A DNA stretch of 64,000 nt. Origin: Coriolopsis trogii. Taxonomy: Eukaryota > Basidiomycota > Agaricomycetes > Polyporales > Polyporaceae. This document shows, one piece after another, positions 33,083 to 44,488 of the stretch. Each line of letters opens with the position of its first letter. Within the stretch, counting starts at the first letter, position 1. The notes beneath the pieces are model-generated. The model searched no databases, had not been told where the DNA came from, and saw only the letters and a program-made list of their open reading frames with translations. Location: positions 1 to 64,000 of the forward strand of contig JAHYIO010000008.1 in the NCBI GenBank assembly GCA_020543525.1, read 5' to 3'. Position numbers and translations under genes: made by a program.

Positions 33083-34592
33083 AATATTCGATGCTTGAGA
33101 GACGGAGGTTGTTCTAAGAGGTGGTGAAGAAGAGTGAGCACACGATGGAGAGATGTTTTATACACTGTGTGCGCGTCGAGGTTCGGGGCCGACCGGTGGT
33201 CGTTTGTGTGTCAATGACCGACCGGACTGTGAGTAGAGCTCGGGAGTAAGGGCTCAGCTGCGCTGCGTTCGGTGTTAGCAAGAAGAGAAGACTGTGAAGA
33301 GTAATAAGGCGACAGGAGACGCTCTACCGACGCGAATCTCATGAGTGCCGCCCGAAAAGGAGACGGCGAGGTTCTCGTGCGCGGGAAGTCATGAGAGCAG
33401 GAGGGTAAGCTTCGTTCATCGAACAATTCCCCGAATGGGTTCTGAGTTTCACACTCGCGCCCACGCCACCTGCGAAGAGCGGACCAGGAGGGAGCTAGTA
33501 GTTGACTCGGAGAAGGTCGAGGCGGGGATAGCATGATGGCTGAAGACTAAGCCAGGTCTATTCGTCGCCCACGCCTCCATTGCTGAGTCACTTGAGAGAG
33601 ACACCCGCGACAAACCGGAAAATCTCGAAGCGAGAGAGGAGAACGTCAGGGTCACGAGATGTTTGGCGGCACAAACTGTAGTAGGAGTCGTCATGGGCCA
33701 TCACCGTATCGGGATCGGGAGCACCTGCTGGGCCAGTATTTGTGTCAGTACGTTCATGTTACCGCCAATGTCGAGCAGATGTCCGAGTCAACGCCAGTTT
33801 CGAGTCGATGTGGGCATGGACTCAATGGAGTGGGCCTGGCGGAGGTTGAGCGAAACTTGCTGCATACGCTCAGGCGCTCGTGAAGTGGCGAAGCGGCCTT
33901 GTGCTTATGTAAGCTTTGTCCTCGTGACTGCTTGAGTTGAGCGCTTGCGTCTCCGGATCTGCTGTCACTACTATAGCTAGTAATATGTATGTAGAGTGCA
34001 TACGAAGCTTCTCTCTCTTTAAATTGGCTCAAACGACGAAGTCTGCTCAAAGGTACGTCTCAAGCTGCGACTAGTGGCACTGCTATTTATATGCAGGAGG
34101 ACTCGGAGCAGCTACCCCTGGCACACCGTCGTTGAGGTAGTCTAGTAAGTACTACTAGTGGTATGTGCACGCGCAGAGAACCACTTGCCAGCTGGCGTGC
34201 CTTTCACCATGACATGGCTACACTATACTCCCTTACTAGTTACAAGCATATTTTGATTCGCTTGTACACTGACACCAGGCTTCCTGAGGTGAGTTACTCG
34301 TCTGGACAGTGGACACACATGCTGCCACTGCTTCGCACCGTGTCTTCGTTCGTTACCTGATTGACCTGATTCCACTGGCTTCTGAGCCTCGGATCTAATA
34401 TACTGCAGGTGAGACAACTCCCCTTAGCTTACTACGAGAGCATGTGTTGATGCGCCCAAGAGCGGAGAAGGTATCACGCTAGTCTTCTCGCTGTTCTCAG
34501 GATATGTCTCCTTTGACACCCTCTATCTCCCCATATAATTCATATTTGCCCCTCAAGCGGAGATTCACGCTACACTCCTCTCCCACTGTCCC
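33083..34592. other. Intergenic region
   Basis: Divergent promoters of the monooxygenase (minus) and the membrane protein (plus; TATA-like ATATAATT at about 34533-34540). No supported gene between them. Confidence 0.6.
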
Positions 34593-36031
34593 ATGCTTTG
34601 TCGCACTCTGCTCAGGCTTGCTCTCTGCCCTCTTGTGCTCGGCACTCTGTTCCTGCCCGTTTCGGCGTCCCATAGCATGACCACCAACATAACTGTCGAC
34701 GACTTGCTTGGGAACTCGGAGGCGGGCCTCAATATTGTATATCAACCCGCGGGCGCATGGTCAACAGGCCAGAACTGCTCCACATGCGAGGCGCATCTTG
34801 ACCCGGCTCAGGTGCACGACGGGACCTGGCGCGATGTCAGCTACTTATCCGACAACCCGCCTAGCACGCCGCTGACCGCGAGTCTTACCTTCAATGGTGC
34901 GTCTTCATTTTTACGTGCGCGAGCTTCTACAAATCGTCGTCTTCAAGGTTCCGCGATATATGTTTACTGCATCATCACCCGCGCATCCACCGATCCGTTC
35001 GGCAATACCGATATGAGCTTCTTCCTCAATGGCTCGCAAGTCGACACCTTCACCCAAGCTCCGAACGGTGATGCAACGTATCACTACAACATGCCTGTGT
35101 ACACCAACGCGTCTCTGCCGCTTGGGGAGCACACATTCGTCCTTCAGAACGGACGCGCCGGTGGCCTAACAGCCCTAGCGTTGCTCGACTACATCGTCAT
35201 ATCGTGAGTCTTGAGCTTATCTTCGTGTTTTCTGACCCACTGAAGTACATGGTAAGGCGTACGACGTCAACGACCGATGGAATGCCATCGGCAGCACCCA
35301 GTAACAATCCAACACCCAGTAACGATCCAGCACCCAGCCACAATCCAGCGCTCAGTGCAAATCCCGTTCATCAGAGCCACACAGCTATCGTTGCGGCGGC
35401 TGTCGCTGCATCCCTGGTAGCTGTTGTCCTTGCGATCTGCGTGTACTGCCTGTTACGAAGGCGGCGTCTCCGAGGACAAGCTGTCCCCTCTGAAAAGAGG
35501 CTGACCCTTGCCAGTGACGACACCCGTTCTCCACTTTCTTCTTCGCCTCCGTCCCTCCTCTTCGGCACGCGCTCACCGGCTCATGAACGCATCGCGGAGC
35601 CGTACACACTCATGGAACGCACTACCGCTACGACCTCGCAAGAAAAGCGGCCCTCTCCTCTTCCTCTGGCCTCACCCTCTCAAAACCAAACATCTAGCAC
35701 GCTCACTAACCCGCATTCTCTACACTTCGCGGAGACCAATGCAATCGCGAGTCCTAGCCGCGAGAGCACAGTCGGGACCCCGCCCACATCACGTACGCCA
35801 TACACAGCGACGAGCAGCGTCCTCACATCCACTACCGATCCTTCCAACAATGCCTATCACCCAACCCTCCCCCTTGCTGAAAGCACTTCCCATCTTGCTT
35901 CCTCACGCTCGATGAGCCCGTCGCATGTCTCTGCCGAGCCGCTACCTCGAGGCGGTCCGTGGACGACCGCGTCCAGTATCCTGGATCGACGATCCCGGGA
36001 TGTTGCATCACCCCCGCCCCCTTACTCCTGA
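34593..36031 (+). CDS. Type I membrane protein with secreted ectodomain
   Basis: Model: exons 34593-34896, 34948-35203 and 35257-36031 (introns of 51 and 53 bases); 444 aa. The N-terminus MLCRTLLRLALCPLVLGTLF is a signal peptide. The ectodomain has several NxT/S sites and a beta-rich, lectin- or jelly-roll-like pattern (TASLTFNGSAIYVYC, GNTDMSFFLNG, PLGEHTFVLQNG). A Ser/Asn/Pro repeat (NNPTPSNDPAPSHNPA) leads to one membrane helix (IVAAAVAASLVAVVLAIC) and RRRRLRG. The cytosolic tail is Ser/Thr/Pro-rich with SAEPLPRGGPWTTASSIL and a terminal PPPPYS. The design resembles fungal cell-wall sensors, and many such proteins occur in agaricomycetes, but no ligand or pathway can be named. Related to 27321-28703. 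Confidence 0.8.
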
Positions 36032-36337
36032 GCATGGCACGAGAAGATTGAGCATCTCTCGCTGATAGAGCGCGGCGCTTTATGGCAAAGCTGTATGTGG
36101 ATGACAGGAGTGGGACAGGGAGAGACATCAATATGATGCAGATACATGTGGCTGTAGGATTCTGACAAGGCGACGACAGAAGTACTCGATATCTTCGTTC
36201 CTTGTTCTGAATACAAATGTCGTCATCCCGTTCTCATTTCAATTCCCGGCCCCGCGCACACATGCAAAATCAGTACTTACACACCGTCAATCTCTCGCGC
36301 ATTTCCACGGCCATCCGCTCACAGCCAGCCGTCCCTA

Positions 36338-37786
36338 TCATGAGCTCTCCCACTGCCTCACTATCACCTCGGTCGTCTCCCACAGCTCCTTGGCCAATGT
36401 CGCATCCTCAGCCTGCGGATGCGGCGGGACTGCGATCCGCCCGGGGTGCGCGACGTACGCGCCCTTGAACGCCGCCCTCTTCTCCGGGTCCGGGTCTACC
36501 ACCTCCTTCCCCGCGGCGGCAAAGACGGACGCGCGCGCGCCCTGCACGGAGGTGAGGAACGTCGCGCGGAAGAGAAGGGCGACGATCACGCCAAGGACGG
36601 GGATATGCTGCATCGGGTCGCGCTGGAGGCCTTCGGTGAACACATACCCTGGGTGCACGGCGATAGCGGTGATTGGAATGTTCTGGGCATCGAGTGTCTT
36701 CTGCAGGTGCTTGACGTAGAGAATGTTTGCGAGCTTCGACTTTGCTGTAGATGTCGGGGTGGCGCGCGAGATATGATAGTGGTCAGGACAGGAATCGTCA
36801 CGATGTGTGGATATTAGCGGGCGCGAAGACGCACCGTAGCGCAAGAGCATGTCCTCCCTCGGTGCGTACTGAATATTGAAATCCTTCAGATCACGAAAGC
36901 GCACTTCGTTCTTCTTCAGGTACTCGATGACGCTCGACGCGACCTACCCAGACCAAGGGCGTATCATCAGTAAACGTCGAGCGTGAGCGTGGCGTCGGTT
37001 CAGCCATGCACTGACGTACCACCACAATCCGGACGTCACTTCCAGGTTCTCTCGCCGTCTCCGTCATAAGTGGAAGTAGTGCATTGGTGAGCATGAATGG
37101 GGCGACGTGACTGAGGAGGATAGTTGCAATCAGCGACGTCAGTACTTTGAGCGCGGGGTCCCAAACGCACTTTACGAGCATGGACTTCTCGATGCCTGCC
37201 TCCAGTCACGTCTCAGCTAGTCATCCATGAAACGCGCGGCGTCATAACGCACCTCCCTCGCCTAGCTCGTACGGGTTACGCATACTGCGTCTCGTCAGCC
37301 ACTCGAGTACAACCTACCACAATCCGCCTTCGCTCACCGCCCTGCGTTATGCACTAGTAAGCGTCAGGTCGTCAGCTCACTACTTCGCGAAGACTCGCAT
37401 AGCGCGCGTCGCTCACCCAAGACATCCAGCCTCTTCTCCTGCTCCAAGAAAGCCTTCGCATACTGCGCAATCTTGCTCGGAAACTCGAGATCGAGCTCGA
37501 GCGGCCGCACCTCTCCGTTTCCCGGCTCGAGCCCCTCGGTATGCAGACGGGTGATCGCATCCGCCACGCGCTCCTTGCTCCGCCCGGCAAGATAGACTCG
37601 CGCACCACGCCGCGCGAGCTGCTGAACAGTCGCGAAGCCAATCCCGCTGCTGTGACACCGCGCGCGCGAGGATGTCAGCTTCGACTGTGGCGGTTCCATA
37701 TGAACGAGATGCACTCACTTTCCTCCCGTCACGATGATCACTTTGCCTTGAAGATCGGCGGATGGGGGTTCGTCGCGCTCGGGCAT
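36338..37786 (-). CDS. Short-chain dehydrogenase/reductase
   Basis: An NAD(P)H-dependent oxidoreductase of the classical/retinol-dehydrogenase-like SDR type. Start MPERDEPPSADLQGK at 37786. Seen in order: VIIVTGG + NSGIG (TGxxxGxG cofactor loop, split by an intron); ARVYLAGRSKER; RLDVLVHNAGR (NAG motif), where VHNAG comes from a 16-base exon at 37338-37353; PFMLTNALLPLM; a Ser in VASSVIEYL; and YAKSK (YxxxK catalytic pair) formed across an intron whose last acceptor is CTACAG; then ITAIAVHPGYV. The stop is at 36338. Exons are many and short, all joining in frame, so the gene looks intact. It lies between the two monooxygenase genes, compatible with a shared oxidative pathway. Confidence 0.87.
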
Positions 37787-39665
37787 TCCCGACGCTGATC
37801 GGGTTCTCTTGAACTTCCAGTTGGGCATATGTACGGCTGTTCACTTCCAATGATGGCGAGGGGCCTGACGCAAGAGGAGGATGACGGAGAGAAAGAAAAC
37901 GGGGGATGTTTTCAGCCCCTTGCGCATTCTTCCGACATATGATATATCCATCGCATTTATCCAAGGAAGCGAGGACAGGCGGGAAGCGACCATGGGTCTG
38001 GGTCTGTAGCCAGCCATTATCATACGCACTTGATGGGACTTCCTCAAGTCCAACAGCCTCCACCAGAAGCGCTTGCACATGTGTTATTTGCGGAGGCGCG
38101 TGGGCGCGTGAGAGATTGCGAAGGATGAGATGGTCAGTTGAGTCCGAGAGGTCCCACGACATATTAGTCAAGCTTCCTATGTTCCCACCGCGCGCGCGGC
38201 TCTCCTATGGATGACGAGGTTCGCGAGTGATGTGCATATTTGATTTGACAGAATCTATGGAAATTCAACTATGTGCCAGCGCGGTGGACACTAGAGAGTC
38301 AGAAAGATGAGACTTGGGCAGGGGGAGACGAGCACGTTATGATGTCGTCTCACGATTGATGGAGTCTCGCTGTAGCGGGAGGTTTGATATATCGAAGCCT
38401 CGACGTCAAGACGCCAGAGACATGTGAGAGAGAGAGAGAGAAACTCTTTATATTTATACTGCGTGAGCAGGCGAGCGTGCGCCAAGACGCAGTTCCTATC
38501 TACATTACTAGGAATATATAGTGAGTAATCGGGTGGTGCTATCGTAGTTGTACCGTATCTCTAATGAGATGTGGGGGGCGGAGTGTTATCGTTGTCGTAT
38601 GCCTGTCTAAATGTGTGCGTCCGGTGCTGGGTCCATGGATATTATGTAAACCAATCAAAGTCTCGTACTGCGTGGTCTCCCTGCCAGAGACATGTTCCTT
38701 CACATAAAGAGGGACAAACGTCATAGTGCGCTCAGAAAACATCAGATCGTCATCGTAGTCAGGGCTCGGAGCGAGGTAGATCAGATGGGATGCACAATCA
38801 GTGCACTCAGGGATCTGCGCTTGTGATTTCGACTGACATCTAAGCACCATCATGCGGTTTCTAGTACATGTAAATAGAAACCAAGGTGAGTTGTGAGCGC
38901 AAGATTGCGGGTGAGCTAACGACAGCCTCAAAATGATAGAACTTACCGGATTCGAGTTGCACGACGGCCCCAGCAGGGGCCGATGGCTCTGTTCAATGCA
39001 GCCGTGAAGGAGCGGCAGAGATGTAGTACAGAAGTCTACATGATGAAGTCTTCATGACTACAGAGCCTGTCAGCATCGGTTAGACTCATGAACGTTGAAA
39101 GTGAACAACGGGAAGTGGATGTCGGGAGGCAGCCCTAACCCTAATCGCCCTGACCTGACGGGCGCCTACTACATGCGTTTCGGTGCCAAGCTGTGCCTCT
39201 CGATCGTGCTCCGCTCTCGCCAACAACTAGCTCCCTGCCTGACCTCTGGCACAGTATGTATTCGATATGAGATCTCTACTCACCTCATGAATTCGCTGCC
39301 CACGACCATCAGTCGGCGCGCGCACCATCCCAATGAAAGGGGCGGGGATCCGGACCACCGCAACCGACGAGTCGGGCGGACCGATAGGCTCATCCTCCTC
39401 CGAACACCTGATACACACCTACCGACGGACGGATCAGCCGGAGACCACACCAAGGCTCACCTGATAGCAGCTGAAGTTTCTTGTCAATGTCATGTAACGG
39501 CATCGGACACCGATAACCCCGTACATATATATAACGTCTGATGGAGGACCACCTACGACTTTCGCGAGGACGCAAACCACGCTTCCACCGGCTTTGGTGA
39601 GCAATCATCTACACGAGGAGTGAAATGCTGCTGATGGGTTGTTGAAGACGAGCGCGAATTCGAAC
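37787..39665. other. Intergenic region
   Basis: No supported gene in nearly 1.9 kb. It contains a (GA)n run near 38428, a CCCTAACCCTAA telomere-like motif at about 39133, and a TATA-like ATATATATAA near 39526 upstream of the next gene. A minus-strand frame at 38539-38931 has no recognisable features. Confidence 0.55.
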
Positions 39666-41518
39666 ATGCTGGCAGGACAGACACTGACTACTGGCTTCAT
39701 CTCGCTCGTGCTGCTGCTCGGAGCCGCTCAGCCGTCTGTCTCCTCCTTTGTCTCGACGCTTCCTATCGGCGCGCAAGACATGTTCAACCATTCCATGTCC
39801 TGGCTCGACTCCCTCTATGATCCTCAAGCCCACTATCTCTATGACGTCTCTCAGGGCACAAAGACGTCCTTGAATCACGAGACTCGAGCATCGGCCTGGT
39901 ACGCAATCGGTCTGCTCGCTAGGAACCAGGACGGAGACGTCGACAACGCTCACCATATTATCCGTAACGTGATCGCCGGCCAGCACAAGAATCCAAAGGA
40001 CCAATGGTACACTTCTTTCCGCGCACTCTGAAGTCCAATAACTGACCTCCACACCTTCGTGCAGGTTTGGTTCCTATCAAAAGTACCCAGAGGAGCCCAC
40101 AGTGGGGAGCGCAGCGTACCCAGCCAAAATCTACAATTCTTGGGACCCTAACTGGCGCGGCTTCGTCGGCACAGCGTTCATTCAAGGTCTCGAAGACTTC
40201 GCCGACCTGATCCCGCCCGCGTTACAGACTCTGATGCTCGAGTCGCTACGCAACAACACAATCGGCGACAGCTACCGTGTCGGCGGCGTCGATGGCGACA
40301 ACCTCTACCCGGCGTACAGCAACCCCGCCATCATGCGCGCCTTCGTCAGCGGCTGGACGGGTAGACGGCTCGGTGAGGCCAACATGACTCGAGCAGGCGA
40401 GGACTACGCCTCGGAGGTTGTCGCGCTCTTCGATCGCGCCAACACCCTCTCCGAGTTCAACAGTGGCACGTATGCGGGAGTGTCCATGTACGCGCTCTCG
40501 CTCTGGGCGCGGTACATGCCCAAGGACTCGATCATGGGTACCGAGGGCGCGCGTATGCTCCGCCACACCTGGAGCTCGGTCACCAGCCTCTACCACGCGA
40601 GCATGAAGAACTCGGCGGGTCCCTGGGACCGAACGTACGGCTACGACATGAACCGGTATCTGAGCATCGTCGCGCTGCACATCTGGACTCTCGTCGGGCG
40701 CGAGGCGAGCCCGCTCATCGACAAGCCGTACGCAATGGGCCACTCGGGCGACTACGCGTACGCACCGCTCATCGCGATCATGGCCCCATTCCACAACGAG
40801 ATCGTGCCCGAGGAGGCCGTCAAGCAGCTCACCGTCTTCCCTGGGGAACACATCGTCGAGACGAGCGCGTTCAGCCCGCCGTACGACGTCTATCCGCGGA
40901 ACATCACCTCTTGGTTGAGCGAGAACATCACCATCGGCGGTTCGACCTTCAACGAGACTGCGCTGGGCGGTCCGGCTCTGAACGTCAATTCCTGGAGCCC
41001 GGCTGTGGTCCAATGGACCGCGGGCAAGCAGATCGGCTGGCTGAAGGTGCGCTGATAATTTTCCGAGTCGAGGCATACACAGACAGATGCTGACCGCAAC
41101 GATGGCTAGTGGTTCGCGACCGAGCCTTCGCTCATCGCGCAAGTGTCGCCCGGGGTGCTCAACCTCACCTATCCCTACGGCTCCGGGGCATCCATCTTCT
41201 CGTTCATGATCTCCGCCTTCAAGGGTCACTACGATGTCATGTCCTGGGCAGATCTGCAGGGCATCTCCGTCAATGTCACCGGGAACGCCAATCTGACGGC
41301 GTACTCGGTCGAGTTCCACGGGGCGTATGGAGGAGCTGGAGGGACTGTCAAGTAAGTCGTCATGTGTCATTAACATCTTCTCGAGGCGTGTAGAGGACTG
41401 TGCTGACACGAACCGTCACTTCTTTAGTGACTTCGAATTCTGGAACTTTACGTACGCTATGCGTAAGGGCTTTGAGGGGAGGCCGAACATGGTCCTATCG
41501 TTCGACGTCGTACAATAG
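39666..41518 (+). CDS. Secreted protein, possibly an alpha/alpha-barrel hydrolase-like fold
   Basis: Model: exons 39666-40006, 40065-41046, 41110-41351 and 41428-41518 with introns of 58, 63 and 76 bases; 551 aa. I start at the ATG at 39666 because MLAGQTLTTGFISLVLLLGA is a clear signal peptide; an earlier in-frame start would be non-ATG. The mature part is helix-rich with repeated aromatic and Gly motifs (NHETRASAWYAIGLLARNQ, GTAFIQGLEDFADLIP, RYLSIVALHIWTLVGRE) and many N-glycosylation sites. The pattern recalls six-hairpin glycosidase-like proteins of filamentous fungi, but I cannot point to catalytic acids. It should be exported to the wall or medium. Confidence 0.75.
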
Positions 41519-43835
41519 GCCAATTTGTACGTGCGGGCCGCGTCACTGTACGTCAATGGATGTGCGCGAAAATCCAAGGCGGCCTTGACAATATAGTTGT
41601 CCCTCTGAGGAAAATGGTGTGTCCTCCATGGTTCTCTCGCTCCCCGAGGGGTATTGCCTCCGCGTATAAGGGCGCCCTCATGACAACTCGTTTGCGCTCG
41701 CGGACTCTTGTCCTCTTGTCTGGATGTACCTGTTTGCACTCGTCCTCTTAGCCCTCCGTCGAATCCTGCGATAGACTACTCCAAGCCGAAACGATGATAC
41801 CACAAGCTATTGATACAACGTCATACTCAATACTAAGAAACGCCTGCCCTTGCCTGATGCCCACGCCCTCCCACACCTGCCTCATGTTTATCCGCCCCAA
41901 TCCAAACTCGACTTCCTAGTCTGTCGGAACTGAAAGAGCCGTCAGAGGGATTGCTCCGTCTAGGAGAGCAAGGACGTACTAGGCGGACGGTCAACAAACT
42001 CTTCCCGCAGGTACCATGCCCCTAAACATCGCAAGTTAGCGAGTCACAATCCTCCAGGCTGAAATTACCCAAGAAGAATCTCGCGAGATGGGGAAACTCA
42101 AACTTACTCTCGCCTATCTTTTTCATCTTCTCGTTGTACGTCTGTCCGTCTCCGAGCCAGTACAGGCTGTTTCGCACGTCATCCACGCGTTCATATGTAT
42201 AGTCCTCCCAGCGGGGGTGCTGTAGAGCCCTCAGGGCGTGCAAGGTTGATCCTAGAAGGGCGTATGCATAATCGACTCAGGCGGAAACGAACTGCGGAGC
42301 AGCGAACAACGCACCTGGCCATAGACCGACGATGCGTCCGTCTTCGCTACCGTTCTTGTACCACGACCGACACTTCTGGCTGTAGACCGTCTGCGAGCAA
42401 GGCAGTAGTCGTCAGATTCCATACCAAACAGGTAGATAGGATCTCCAAGTACGACTCACCTGCGGGAAGTAGCTCTGTTGCCATTGCGGTTCAAAATTAG
42501 TTAAACTGCAGAAAACAGAATGGCGGTCTCACGACGGACCTCGATGTAATCGTCAAAGTCCCTCACCGCGCTCGCCTTCACTTCCATGCTCTTGATCCGC
42601 TCCCGTTGTATTTTTGCCGTCGCCTGTACCGCATATCCCACGGCGTATTCGAGAACCGGGAGGAGCACGCCGGCACCGAGGATGGAGTTCGGACCGAGCG
42701 ACATGAACATGTTTGGGAAGCCGTCGACAGCGACCGAGAGGTAGGTTTGCGGATGAGGCTTCCATTTCTCGTTGAGGTCGACGCCGTCCCTTCCGATGAC
42801 CTTGAACGGGAGCTGCCAAGTTGTGTCGTAACCTGAAGTCAATGAAGTACGAGCCGGGAGTGGGTTGCGACGACATTCAACCTCGACGAAGCGGGAGGCA
42901 AAGAGAATATTAGTACCCACCAGTCGCACAGAATACGATGTCGAGATCTTGATGTTTGCCATCTATGGTCTCTATTCCTGTCTTCGTGAATCGCTTGATA
43001 GGGGTAGTGACAAATTCGGTCTGTGCCCATGTTAGGATTGTCCGCACGTTACAACTTGAAGGGACGTTACTTGCATTGTCTGCGCATAGCGCCTCGAGGT
43101 AATTCGGGCCCGGTGTGATGCGTCGGCATGAAACAGGGAATCCTGGATTAACTGAGAGAGAGCATAAGAGTTAGATTCACTGCGTTAGAATGAAGCAGGA
43201 AGGCAACTTACGCTTCTCTGCTATGTCAGGTCTGTCGGCGAGTTTTGTTTGCATGTTGTCAAGAAATTGTTTGCGATATTTCTCCTGCAAAGCACTACCC
43301 GTCTGTGTATATTCATGCGTGGACTGATTGGTGCAACCGGCATATAAAAAGGTGAACAAAGCAGTAAGGTTTAGTACGAAGCAAAACCCTCACATTCATC
43401 TCGTCTTCCATTGCAAACCGGAATTGCCAGAAATATTCGTCGTGGGTCTTGAACCGCTCTATCTCTTCCGGACTGAACGTCACTGCATATACCCGAGTCA
43501 ATGCGGTCATGAATGGGAGCACGGTGACATACGCACGTTCGTCCTCTCTCGCCGTGTTCTCCCTCCCCAGGAGCTCCGAGAGCATCTCTCGGACAAAAGG
43601 CAGCGCGAGCCATGTCTGTCCTCGCACATAGTTGAACAGCTTGGCCACAGTTGGCTGTATTGCTGCCACTGTCTGAATGGCTGACGAACCCTAAAAAAGT
43701 CGCATGACCGTACGAGGTCAGCAACAGATCTACGATGCCAGGAGCGACCACGAATACGTACGACGCCAATCACGCCTACACGCTTCGACTTCCAATCCTC
43801 ACTCTCCGCGACTTCCTGCCACGTCTTCTTCCCGT

Positions 43836-44241
43836 TGTGGTAGTACTTCGTACTGTACTGGTGTAGATAGCCTGTGTCGCGCACCGTCACACGAGCGTCT
43901 CGACTTCCCGTTTAGGTAGCCTGCCTTCCTCCTTGACGTCGGCTAGCGTCGTCGAGCGAGGAGGCCTTACGAGGACTCTCCCGCTTTCCTCCCCTTCGTG
44001 TTCTCTCTCTCGGACCACCACCTTCTCGCTACGAACTCGCGACACGCGTCGCTCAGCCTATCTTTACTCTACTATTCGACTATCGAATACTTTACACTCT
44101 CTCTTGTCTACTCTACTACTCCCCAATCAAACTTGACCCCAAATCAAACCGACCGCGAGACGACCGACCTGGACTCGACGACGCGCCGTACGCGCCCCGA
44201 ACTATTCTGTATAGCACGAGGCAATCCTCAGTGCTTCGACA
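43836..44241 (+). mobile_element. Gypsy 5' LTR
   Basis: 406 bp, TG...CA ended, identical as far as I can see to 52565-52970. It is rich in CTCTCT and TACTCTAC words. Confidence 0.93.
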
Positions 44242-44242
44242 G

Positions 44243-44261
44243 TGGAGCCCACCGCGAGGGG
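44243..44261 (+). other. Gypsy primer-binding site
   Basis: TGGAGCCCACCGCGAGGGG starts one base after the 5' LTR. Its complement ends GGTGGGCTCCA, which has the shape of a tRNA 3' end (7-base acceptor strand, discriminator, CCA). It might be tRNA-Lys; the identity is a guess. Confidence 0.6.
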
Positions 44262-44488
44262 TGGTATAAGGCTCTTTAGTTGAGTTATCAAGTTACGTCA
44301 GTCTCCTCACGCACACACCGCAAGCCTCAGTAGCGTGTCGTCATCCACAGCCACCAATCAACCTGTCTCTCCCATTCATTTCGCCTTCGTCTCCTCTGTC
44401 GAGTTCCTCACGACATCGACGCACGCTTAGTGTTCCGACAAACCCCCATTTCAAACCGCTTCCGCTTCCGCCGCCGGCCGCTCCGACT

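Noticed and set aside
39131..39145. CCCTAACCCTAA motif as telomere or chromosome end
   Set aside because: Only two units, with ordinary genes on both sides.
40246..41409. 387-codon minus-strand frame
   Set aside because: Exact antisense of the secreted-protein gene, whose signal peptide and splice joins make the plus strand convincing.
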